Notes under the pieces: generated by a model
What the model was told of the DNA's origin: nothing
Database searches by the model: none
The model's input: the letters and a program-made list of their open reading frames with translations, nothing else
Assembly: GCA_964579325.1 (NCBI GenBank)
Contig: CAZOHN010000111.1
Span: forward strand, 1 to 11,984
DNA length: 11,984 nucleotides
Origin: CAZOHN01 sp964579325
Lineage (GTDB): Bacteria; Pseudomonadota; Alphaproteobacteria; Rhodobacterales; Rhodobacteraceae
Direction: 5' to 3'
Program-made: the position numbers and the translations under genes
Shown: positions 1 to 5,654 of the stretch, one piece after another
Layout of the letters: each line of letters begins with the position of its first letter
Numbering within the stretch: position 1 is the stretch's first letter

Positions 1-1046
1 CCGTAGTGGCGCAGCCAGCGCAGGTCGCTCTCGAAGAAGGCGCGCAGGTCGGGGATGCCGTATTTCAACATCGCGATGCGGTCGATGCCCATCCCGAAGG
101 CGAATCCCTGCCATTTCTCGGGGTCGACGCCCGCAGCGGCCAGCACCTTGGGGTGCACCATGCCCGACCCGAGAATTTCCAGCCAGCTGTCGCCCTCGCC
201 CACCTTGAGCTGCCCGCCCTCCCAGGAACAGCGCAGGTCGACCTCGGCCGACGGCTCGGTGAAGGGGAAGTGCGAGGCGCGGAAGCGCAGCTCGACGTGG
301 TCGACCTCGAAGTAGGCACGGCAGAACTCCTCGAGACACCACTTGAGGTTCGCCATGCTGATGTCGCTGTCGATGGCCAGGCCCTCGAGCTGGTGGAACA
401 TCGGCGCGTGGGTCTGGTCCATGTCCATCCGGTAGACGCGCCCCGGTGCGATCACCCGGATCGGAGCGCCGTGCTCGGCCATGGCACGGATCTGAACGGG
501 GGATGTATGGGTGCGCAGCACATGCGGCGGACGGTTGTCGCCTTCGGCCCGCGCCATGAAGAAGGTATCGTGTTCCTGCCGGGCAGGGTGCTCGGGCGGG
601 ATGTTGAGGGCGTCGAAATTGTACCAGTCGCTTTCGATCTGCGGGCCCTCGGCGACCGAGAAGCCCATGTCGGCGAAGATCGCGGCAACCTCGTCCAGGA
701 CCTGGCTCACCGGATGGATCGTGCCGCGCGGTCGCGGACGCCCCGGGAGAGTCACATCGAGCCACTCCGATGCCAGCCGCGCTTCCAGCGCCGCATCGGC
801 AAGCCCCGCCTTCTTCGCCTTCAGCGCCGCCTCGACCTCGTCGCGCAACCCGTTCAGCGCCGGCCCCGCCACCATCCGCTCCTCGGCGCTCATCTGGCCA
901 AGTTCGCGCATCTTCAGGCTGATCTCGCCCTTCTTGCCCAGCGCGGCGAGGCGGACTTCTTCCAGCGCCGCCTCGTCGGAGGCCCCGGCGACCGCCGCGA
1001 TGTAGCGGCCTCTAAGCTCGTCCAAACCCTGCATCAGTCGGTCCAT
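1..1046 (-). CDS. pheS: Phenylalanine--tRNA ligase alpha subunit (3' end cut by window edge)
   Basis: Class II aminoacyl-tRNA synthetase subunit that pairs with PheT to charge tRNA-Phe in the cytoplasm. The frame is open to the left edge, giving 348 full codons and no stop; relatives have about 355-360 residues, so only the last ten or so codons are missing. The N-terminal coiled-coil arm covers about residues 1-95, followed by the catalytic core. Visible core signatures are FDALNIP (144-150), HTSPVQIR (180-187), motif 2 GRVYRMDMDQTH with PMFHQLEG (202-222), FPFTEPSAEVD (260-270) and motif 3 GFAFGMGIDRI (314-324). The ATG at 1046 has a GAGGG too close to be a good ribosome site. An in-frame ATG at 1034 is the alternative, with that G-rich stretch about 12 bases upstream. 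It lies downstream of rplT, but a terminator separates them. Identity is sure; the exact start is not. Confidence 0.97.
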   Translation of the reverse strand, partial: MDRLMQGLDELRGRYIAAVAGASDEAALEEVRLAALGKKGEISLKMRELGQMSAEERMVAGPALNGLRDEVEAALKAKKAGLADAALEARLASEWLDVTLPGRPRPRGTIHPVSQVLDEVAAIFADMGFSVAEGPQIESDWYNFDALNIPPEHPARQEHDTFFMARAEGDNRPPHVLRTHTSPVQIRAMAEHGAPIRVIAPGRVYRMDMDQTHAPMFHQLEGLAIDSDISMANLKWCLEEFCRAYFEVDHVELRFRASHFPFTEPSAEVDLRCSWEGGQLKVGEGDSWLEILGSGMVHPKVLAAAGVDPEKWQGFAFGMGIDRIAMLKYGIPDLRAFFESDLRWLRHY

Positions 1047-1076
1047 CCCTCGTGTCCGGGGCTAGGTGTTGCGGGC

Positions 1077-1104
1077 TTGCTACCACAGTACCTTGCGTGG
1101 TCAA
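1077..1104 (-). promoter_or_regulatory. Candidate pheS promoter
   Basis: On the minus strand TTGACC (1104-1099) is followed after 16 bases by TAGCAA (1082-1077). That places a transcription start about 25 bases before the pheS ATG. The -35 box is near consensus and the -10 box is weak (3 of 6). A short inverted repeat, CCTTG/CAAGG (1091-1106), overlaps the -35 box. The position just downstream of the rplT terminator makes it plausible. This is a by-eye call. Confidence 0.4.
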
Positions 1105-1120
1105 GGCAAGCCCCAAAGAC

Positions 1121-1155
1121 AAAACCCCGCCGACCCGTTTCCGGGCCCGCGGGGT
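1121..1155 (-). terminator. Intrinsic terminator after rplT
   Basis: Read on the minus strand, CCCCGC pairs with GCGGGG, and inside it CCCG-GAAA-CGGG forms a second stem capped by a GNRA tetraloop. The 3' arm runs straight into TTTT (1124-1121). It starts about 30 bases after the rplT stop and ends about 75 bases before pheS. It should end or attenuate the pyk-rpmI-rplT transcript before pheS. There is no T-run on the plus-strand side, so it acts in one direction. Confidence 0.8.
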
Positions 1156-1186
1156 CTGACATTCCCTCTGCTTTCGAGAGGCAAGC

Positions 1187-1549
1187 TTACGCGAGCGCGG
1201 CCTTCGCCTTTTCGACGATGGCGCCAAACGCCGCCGGTTCATGAACGGCGAGGTCGGCAAGCACCTTGCGGTCGACGAGGATGCCCGACTTCGTCAGGCC
1301 GTCGATGAAGCGCGAATAGGTCAGCGTGGCATCGAATTCGCGCACCGCCGCGTTGATCCGCTGGATCCAGAGCGCGCGGAAGTTCCGCTTGCGCACCTTG
1401 CGATCGCGTGTGGCGTACTGGTTGGCCTTGTCCACCGACTGCGTCGCGACCTTGAAGGTGCGCGAGCGCATGCCATAGTGGCCCTTGGCCTGGGCGATGA
1501 CTTTCTTGTGGCGACGGCTGGTGACGGGACCGCCTTTGACGCGTGACAT
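1187..1549 (-). CDS. rplT: 50S ribosomal protein L20
   Basis: Structural protein of the large ribosomal subunit that binds 23S rRNA and is needed early in 50S assembly. The 120 residues are the usual length. It begins with the basic extension MSRVKGGPVTSRRHKKV, continues with AKGHYGMRSRTFKVA (residues 21-35) and RKVRKRNFRALWIQRINAA (50-68), and ends with the globular part carrying DRKVLADLAV. The ATG is preceded by GAGGAG at 9 bases spacing, and that ribosome site overlaps the rpmI stop codon. It follows rpmI by 13 bases, the standard L35-L20 pair. Unlike in many bacteria, infC is not upstream: the gene before rpmI here is a small membrane protein. Transcription comes from the promoter ahead of rpmI and from any pyk read-through, and stops at the hairpin downstream. 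Confidence 0.98.
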   Translation of the reverse strand: MSRVKGGPVTSRRHKKVIAQAKGHYGMRSRTFKVATQSVDKANQYATRDRKVRKRNFRALWIQRINAAVREFDATLTYSRFIDGLTKSGILVDRKVLADLAVHEPAAFGAIVEKAKAALA

Positions 1550-1558
1550 GGTTCAGGT

Positions 1559-1564
1559 CTCCTC
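1559..1564 (-). promoter_or_regulatory. rplT ribosome binding site overlapping the rpmI stop
   Basis: On the minus strand the sequence reads TGAGGAG. The TGA is the rpmI stop (1565-1563) and GAGGAG is the rplT Shine-Dalgarno, 9 bases before the rplT ATG. Ribosomes finishing L35 therefore sit on the L20 start site, which favours translational coupling of the pair. Confidence 0.75.
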
Positions 1565-1763
1565 AGCGGGCGTAGGGCATGTAGGCTTTGATGATCTTGG
1601 TGTCCGCGGCCGACAGAACCGTCGTGCCCCGGGCATCGCGGATGAAATCCTTCGTCCGCTTGATCATTCCGTGCCGCTTGCCCGCCTGGCCGGCCTTGAT
1701 CTTGCCGGTGGCGGTCGTCTTGAAACGCTTCTTCGCGCCAGACTTCGTCTTCATCTTGGGCAT
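1563..1763 (-). CDS. rpmI: 50S ribosomal protein L35
   Basis: Small basic protein of the 50S subunit. It has 66 residues, the normal length, beginning MPKMKTKSGAKKRFKTTATG and containing the family core AGKRHGMIKRT (residues 27-37), with a basic/aromatic end. The frame stays open upstream for 13 more codons, but the ATG at 1763 gives the family N-terminus and has AGGAG (1773-1769) five bases upstream, so it is the start. It is followed 13 bases later by rplT, and rplT's ribosome site overlaps the stop codon. A well-formed sigma70-type promoter lies about 80-105 bases upstream, so the L35/L20 pair has its own transcription start although it follows pyk and a small membrane-protein gene on the same strand. 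Confidence 0.97.
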   Translation of the reverse strand: MPKMKTKSGAKKRFKTTATGKIKAGQAGKRHGMIKRTKDFIRDARGTTVLSAADTKIIKAYMPYAR

Positions 1764-1840
1764 TTCGGCTCCTTTCGGTGTCGTTCGCGCGCGACTCGGC
1801 ATGCCACTTCGGCCGGACGCGCGGATAGTTCAGGCGCGGG

Positions 1841-1869
1841 GCTATACGCGCCAGTACCGTGTGAGGCAA
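1841..1869 (-). promoter_or_regulatory. Promoter for rpmI-rplT
   Basis: On the minus strand TTGCCT (1869-1864) and TATAGC (1846-1841) are separated by exactly 17 bases. The predicted start lies about 70 bases before rpmI. It sits in the 117-base gap between the small membrane-protein gene and rpmI, where no other function is visible. The roughly 70-base leader could hold autoregulatory structure, but I see no obvious match to a known L20 leader. Confidence 0.6.
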
Positions 1870-1880
1870 GCGGATTCGGC

Positions 1881-2108
1881 TCAGATGAAGCGGCCGATCA
1901 CCGACATGAAGACCTGCGGGATCTCGTTCAGGGTATAGCCGCCCGGCTTGTTCATCAGCGCGTAGACGATCAGGAAACCGGCGGCCAGCACCACGACCGA
2001 GGCGACGCGCGGCGACCGGCCCTCGCTCAGAGCGCCGACAATGGACGGAACCGACAGGACTGCGAGCACTCCGCCGATGACCAGCAACAGATCTGGATCA
2101 TTTCCCAC
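1881..2108 (-). CDS. Small two-helix membrane protein of unknown function
   Basis: I do not recognise a named family. With the GTG start at 2108 the product is 75 residues. It has two hydrophobic segments (about 6-27 and 35-52) joined by a short polar loop, SEGRSPR, and a C-terminal tail, NKPGGYTLNEIPQVFMSVIGRFI, that may be amphipathic. The positive charges lie in the loop, so the loop is probably cytoplasmic with both ends outside (inferred). The frame extends upstream to a TTG at 2147 touching the pyk stop, but GGAGGTGA lies right before the GTG and decides the start. It follows pyk by 39 bases on the same strand and probably shares its transcript. The position between pyk and rpmI appears to be shared with other Rhodobacteraceae (recollection, not checked). 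Confidence 0.75.
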   Translation of the reverse strand: MGNDPDLLLVIGGVLAVLSVPSIVGALSEGRSPRVASVVVLAAGFLIVYALMNKPGGYTLNEIPQVFMSVIGRFI

Positions 2109-2127
2109 AAATTCACCTCCGGGCGCA

Positions 2128-2144
2128 CCTGACGCCACGTCAGG
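2128..2144. repeat. Perfect inverted repeat between pyk and the small membrane-protein gene
   Basis: CCTGACG and CGTCAGG flank a three-base centre, a perfect 7-bp stem. It lies 3 bases after the pyk stop and 10-11 bases before the ribosome site of the downstream gene. There is no T-run, so it is unlikely to be a full terminator. A transcript-stability element or a protein-binding site is possible. Confidence 0.6.
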
Positions 2145-2147
2145 CAA

Positions 2148-3596
2148 TTATTGCGGTTCGGCGCTGTAAATCAACCTCTCGTCGCAGGGCGCCACGCGCA
2201 GGATGTTGGTCGTCCCCTGCACGTTGAACGGCACGCCTGCGGTCACGAGGATCTGCTGATGCTCGTCGGCGAACCCAAGCTTCTTGGCAGCGCGCGCCGC
2301 CTGGATCACCGCCTGCTTGAAGCGGCCGACCTCCTCCTCGATGATCACGCAGGTCGTCCCCCATGTGAGGCACTGCCGCCGTGCCGTCCCGGTGAGCGGT
2401 GTGAGCGCCAGGATCGGCACCCGTGGGCGCTCGCGCGCGACGAGGTTCACCGTCGCGCCGGACTGGCTGAAGCAGCAGATCGCGCGGATGTCGGTGGTCT
2501 CGGCGATTTCGCGCGCCGCGGCCACGATCCCGTCGGCCACGGTGGCGCGCTTGGCGGTGCGCGAGGCCTCGATGATGTCGCGATAGGTCGGGTCGCTCTC
2601 GACGCTGCGGGCCACGTTGTCCATCGTGGTGACAGCCTGGACCGGGAAGCTTCCGGCGGCGCTCTCGGCCGAAAGCATCACGGCGTCCGCCCCCTCGTAG
2701 ATCGCGGTCGCCACGTCCGAAACTTCGGCACGGGTCGGCATCGGGCTCTCGATCATGCTTTCCAGCATCTGCGTCGCCACGATGACGGGCTTGGCCGCTG
2801 CCCGGGCCCCCCGGACGAGGCGCTTCTGGATCGGCGGCACCGACTCGACGGGAAGCTCCACGCCCAGATCGCCGCGCGCCACCATGATCCCGTCCGAGGC
2901 GTCGAGGATCTCGGCATAGGCCTTCACCGCCGCGGGCTTTTCGATCTTGGACATGATCAGGGCGCGGCCCTTGACCAGGTCCCGCGCCTCGTCGACATCG
3001 GCGCGCCGCTGCACGAAGGACAGCGCCAGCCAGTCCACTCCGATCTGGCAGGCGAACTCGAGGTCGCGCAGGTCCTTCTCGGACAACGCGGCGAGCGGCA
3101 GGACAACGTCGGGCACGTTCACGCCCTTGCGGCCCGAGATCGTGCCGCCGGCGATCACCGTGCAGTCGGCATGGGTCTTGGAACAGTTGTCGACCCGGAA
3201 CCGCATCTTGCCGTCGTTGACCAGCAGCGTCGCTCCCGGCTCGAGCGCCTCGAAGATCTCCCGGTGCGGCAGCAGCACCCGCGCCTTCGTGCCGGGCTTG
3301 TCCTCGAGGTCGAACCGGAACCTGTCGCCGACGTCGAGGTCTTCGGCACCGTTGGCGAACTCGCCGACGCGCAGCTTCGGGCCCTGGAGGTCGGCGAGAA
3401 TAGCGATCGGGCGGCCGATGTCGGCCTCGACCTTGCGGACATTGGCATGGCGGCGCGTGATGTCCTCGTGGGTCCCGTGGCTCATGTTGAGCCGGAAGAC
3501 ATCGGCCCCGGCCTCGTAGAGGGCGCGGATCACCTCGTAGCTGTCCGAGGCCGGGCCCAGGGTGGCCACGATCTTCACGTTGCGATGCCGTCTCAT
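2148..3596 (-). CDS. pyk: Pyruvate kinase
   Basis: Converts phosphoenolpyruvate and ADP to pyruvate and ATP, the last step of glycolysis, in the cytoplasm. The 482 residues are the full bacterial length. The barrel domain starts at once (VKIVATLGPAS, 7-17) and carries NMSHG (37-41) and ADLQGPKLR (68-76). The small B domain spans roughly 77-165. Back in the barrel are IMSKIEKP (214-221, catalytic K217 and metal ligand E219), MVARGDLGVELP (238-249, metal ligand D243) and VIVATQMLESM (271-281). The allosteric C-terminal domain runs from about 355 to 475. All key residues are present. It is divergent from the amidohydrolase gene across a 136-base gap that contains its candidate promoter, and it heads the run leading to rpmI-rplT. 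The ATG at 3596 has AGGAG about 11 bases upstream, a rather long spacing. Confidence 0.98.
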   Translation of the reverse strand: MRRHRNVKIVATLGPASDSYEVIRALYEAGADVFRLNMSHGTHEDITRRHANVRKVEADIGRPIAILADLQGPKLRVGEFANGAEDLDVGDRFRFDLEDKPGTKARVLLPHREIFEALEPGATLLVNDGKMRFRVDNCSKTHADCTVIAGGTISGRKGVNVPDVVLPLAALSEKDLRDLEFACQIGVDWLALSFVQRRADVDEARDLVKGRALIMSKIEKPAAVKAYAEILDASDGIMVARGDLGVELPVESVPPIQKRLVRGARAAAKPVIVATQMLESMIESPMPTRAEVSDVATAIYEGADAVMLSAESAAGSFPVQAVTTMDNVARSVESDPTYRDIIEASRTAKRATVADGIVAAAREIAETTDIRAICCFSQSGATVNLVARERPRVPILALTPLTGTARRQCLTWGTTCVIIEEEVGRFKQAVIQAARAAKKLGFADEHQQILVTAGVPFNVQGTTNILRVAPCDERLIYSAEPQ

Positions 3597-3646
3597 GCTG
3601 TCACCCGCTCCTGCTGTGGCGCGATGTTAGCGCCCAAACTGACCTG

Positions 3647-3675
3647 TCTATCCCTGATTCCGACGCAGGGGGCAA
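3647..3675 (-). promoter_or_regulatory. Candidate pyk promoter
   Basis: On the minus strand TTGCCC (3675-3670) and GATAGA (3652-3647) are 17 bases apart, giving a leader of about 45 bases before pyk. The -35 box resembles the one ahead of rpmI. The -10 box matches consensus at 3 of 6. It lies in the divergent gap; no convincing opposite promoter for the amidohydrolase gene was found. Confidence 0.45.
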
Positions 3676-3732
3676 CTGGCGCGTGCCCGATCTATCACCT
3701 AAAGCGACGTGACGCGCAAAGGTGACACGATA

Positions 3733-4470
3733 ATGACGAGCAGCGCCTTCGAGATCATCGGGGAGGACCGTCCGTCGCGGTGGCTCGTGACCTGCGACCA
3801 CGCGTCGAACCGGGTTCCGCCCGAAGTCGGCGGAACACTTGGCCTGTCCGACGGCGAAATGGGCCGCCACATCGCCTGGGACATCGGCGCCGCGGAGGTC
3901 TCGGCGCGCCTTGCGGCGCTTCTCGACGCGCCGGCCATCCTGAGCACCTTCTCGCGCCTCGTGATCGACCCCAACCGCGGCGAGGACGACCCGACGCTGG
4001 TGATGAAGCTCTATGACGGCACCATCGTGCCGGGCAACCGGCAGGTGGACGACGCCGAAGTCGCGCGGCGGCTCGCCCTGTTCCACCGCCCCTACCACAC
4101 CGCACTCGCGCGCCTTGCCGCACGACGGCCCGACACCGTGCTCTGCGCGATCCACTCCTTCACGCCACGCCTGATGGGGCGCGCGCCTCGGCCCTGGCAC
4201 ATCGGTGTGCTCCATGCCACCGATGGCCGCATCGCCGCGCCGCTCCTCGCCCGCCTGCGCGCCGAGCCCGACCTTTGCGTCGGCGACAACGAACCCTATT
4301 CGGGCCACCTGCCCGGCGACTCCATGGACCGCCACGGGCTGCTCCCCGGCCGCCCGCATGTCCTGATCGAACTCCGCCATGACCTCATCACCACCCCCGA
4401 GGGTCAGCACGCCTGGGCGGAACGCCTAGCGCCCATCCTTGACGTGGCGCTTGCCGAGGCACAGGTCTGA
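3733..4470 (+). CDS. N-formylglutamate amidohydrolase family protein (COG3931 type)
   Basis: Member of the FGase fold family that includes HutG, a metal-dependent hydrolase releasing formate from N-formyl-L-glutamate. It has 245 residues. Conserved blocks are LVTCDHASNRVP (18-29), AWDIGA (48-53), RLVIDPNR (75-82), AIHSFTP (139-145), NEPYSG (186-191) and RHGLLPGRPHVLIELRHDLI (199-218); H23, D50, H141 and E213 are likely metal or catalytic residues. The frame extends to a GTG at 3709, but AAAGGTG sits 8 bases before the ATG at 3733, which I prefer. No histidine-utilization gene is nearby, so a role in Hut is not supported, and the true substrate of this subfamily is open; another N-acylated amino acid is possible. 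DUF1244 follows 18 bases later, apparently in the same transcript. Confidence 0.88.
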   Translation: MTSSAFEIIGEDRPSRWLVTCDHASNRVPPEVGGTLGLSDGEMGRHIAWDIGAAEVSARLAALLDAPAILSTFSRLVIDPNRGEDDPTLVMKLYDGTIVPGNRQVDDAEVARRLALFHRPYHTALARLAARRPDTVLCAIHSFTPRLMGRAPRPWHIGVLHATDGRIAAPLLARLRAEPDLCVGDNEPYSGHLPGDSMDRHGLLPGRPHVLIELRHDLITTPEGQHAWAERLAPILDVALAEAQV

Positions 4471-4488
4471 CCGCAGGAGGATCCCGAC

Positions 4489-4803
4489 ATGGACGACCAG
4501 ACCCGTATCGAACTCGAGGCAGCCGCCTTCCGGGCGCTGCGCCACCACTTGATGGAAAAGCGCCCCGACGTGCAGAACATCGACCTGATGAACCTCGGGG
4601 GATTCTGCCGCAATTGTCTCAGCCGCTGGTACCAGGAAGCCGCGAACGAGCGCGGGATCGCGATGACCAAGGATGAGGCCCGCGCGATCTACTACGGAAT
4701 GCCCTATGCCGACTGGGTGGCGCAGAACCAGACCGAGGCGAGCGAGGGCAAGAAGGCCGCCTTCGAGGTCGCCTTCCGCGAGAACGTCGGCCCGAAATCC
4801 TGA
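4489..4803 (+). CDS. DUF1244 domain protein
   Basis: Matches the small DUF1244 family (PF06844) common in proteobacteria; biochemical function unknown. All 104 residues appear to be one domain. Characteristic parts are the N-terminal helix FRALRHHLMEKRPDVQNID, the core NLGGFCRNCLSRWYQEAA (35-52) and MTKDEARAIYYGMPYADWVAQ (59-79). The C40-x2-C43 pair and nearby H19/H20 could bind a metal, though that is only a suggestion. It is soluble, with no signal peptide or membrane segment. The ATG has GGAGG 8-9 bases upstream and starts 18 bases after the amidohydrolase stop, so the two are probably co-transcribed. The transcript may end at the long hairpin just downstream. Confidence 0.92.
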   Translation: MDDQTRIELEAAAFRALRHHLMEKRPDVQNIDLMNLGGFCRNCLSRWYQEAANERGIAMTKDEARAIYYGMPYADWVAQNQTEASEGKKAAFEVAFRENVGPKS

Positions 4804-4814
4804 GATTTCCAAGT

Positions 4815-4858
4815 CGGCAGAAGGTGGCAACGGGCGGTTTCTTGCCCACCCGCTGCCG
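4815..4858 (+). terminator. Long hairpin after DUF1244, possible terminator
   Basis: The outer stem CGGCAG/CTGCCG (4815-4820 with 4853-4858) stacks, after a 2-by-2 internal loop, on GGTGG/CCACC and, after one bulged C, on CAA/TTG. That gives 14 base pairs around an 11-base loop. It begins 12 bases after the DUF1244 stop. There is no clean T-run behind it (the next T-rich stretch, AAATTCTT, is about 10 bases away), so it may be an imperfect terminator or an mRNA-stabilizing 3' structure. Confidence 0.45.
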
Positions 4859-4933
4859 CAGTGCTGCCAAATTCTTCCATCATCCCGGAACGACCGTTAA
4901 CCAACCGGAAACATAGAAGTCAGGTCGCACGCA

Positions 4934-5635
4934 ATGTTACCGATGGCACTTTTCGCCCTGATCTCGGCCGGGGTCCTGATGGCCCTGTTCGAGGGACCTT
5001 CGGATGACGAGGTCGCGGAAGAGGAGGCGGAGGTCGATCCGATCGACCAGAGCGCACCGATCGTCGACGACCCGTACTTGGGAACGTCCGGCGATGACAG
5101 CATCGAGGGCGGCACGGGCGATGAACTGATCGACGCGGGCGACGGCGACGATTTCATCGATGGCGGCGAAGGCGACGACACGATCTATGGCGGCGCGGGC
5201 GACGACCTGATTGTCGACAACTTCGGCGCGAACGTGCTCGATGGCGGTTCGGGGAGCGACACGATCTTCGCGGAGGATTTCCCCGGCGCGCCCTTCGCGC
5301 CCGACGTCCTGTCCGGCGGCGAAGGCGACGACTTCCTCTGGGGCGACGACGGCGACACGATGACGGGCGGCGACGGCACCGACATCTTCTCGGCATGGTT
5401 CGATGAGGACGACGACGCCCCGGTGACGGTGACCGATTTCGACTGGCTGACCGAGACCCTCTACCTCGACTTCGACCGGGACACCTTCGGCGCGGTGACC
5501 CAAGCCGACCTCACGCATGACGTGGAGGACGACGCTTTCCTCGTGCGCCTCTTCGTCTCCGGAAAGGAGGTGGCGATCCTCACCAACACCACGACCTTCG
5601 ACGCCTCGCGCGTGCGGGTGGAAAGCTTCGCCTGA
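4934..5635 (+). CDS. Small acidic RTX calcium-binding protein with N-terminal membrane anchor
   Basis: The 233-residue product starts with one hydrophobic segment (about 1-19) lacking the usual positive N-region, then an acidic linker (20-47). Next come glycine/aspartate nonapeptide repeats of the RTX type (GGxGxDxUx): TGDELIDAGDGDDFIDGGEG and GDDTIYGGAGDDLIVDN (about 61-96), GGSGSDTIF (104-112), GGEGDDFLW (128-136) and GGDGTDIF (145-152). Such repeats fold into a calcium-bound beta-roll outside the cell. The tail (153-233) is a non-repeat domain. The protein is very acidic and contains a single lysine (K211). RTX proteins are usually exported by type I secretion, but the N-terminal anchor suggests Sec-type membrane tethering instead; no secretion genes are present. 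The ribosome site is poor. It is convergent with the aminotransferase gene 19 bases away. No specific function can be assigned. Confidence 0.85.
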   Translation: MLPMALFALISAGVLMALFEGPSDDEVAEEEAEVDPIDQSAPIVDDPYLGTSGDDSIEGGTGDELIDAGDGDDFIDGGEGDDTIYGGAGDDLIVDNFGANVLDGGSGSDTIFAEDFPGAPFAPDVLSGGEGDDFLWGDDGDTMTGGDGTDIFSAWFDEDDDAPVTVTDFDWLTETLYLDFDRDTFGAVTQADLTHDVEDDAFLVRLFVSGKEVAILTNTTTFDASRVRVESFA

Positions 5636-5654
5636 CCCCGCTTTCGCGGCGCGC

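Noticed and set aside
6..1244. A 412-codon plus-strand open frame antisense to pheS and the end of rplT
   Set aside because: Shadow frame of pheS: it has no family motifs, runs through an intrinsic terminator and overlaps two certain genes.
2151..3725. A 524-codon open frame on the plus strand covering all of pyk
   Set aside because: It is antisense to a full, motif-complete pyruvate kinase, is rich in Arg/His/Asp/Gly/Ala as expected of a GC-rich shadow frame, and has no recognisable domain.
5636..5654. Short CCGC-TTTC-GCGG stem between the convergent RTX and aminotransferase genes
   Set aside because: Only 4 base pairs and no T-run on either strand; not enough to call a terminator.
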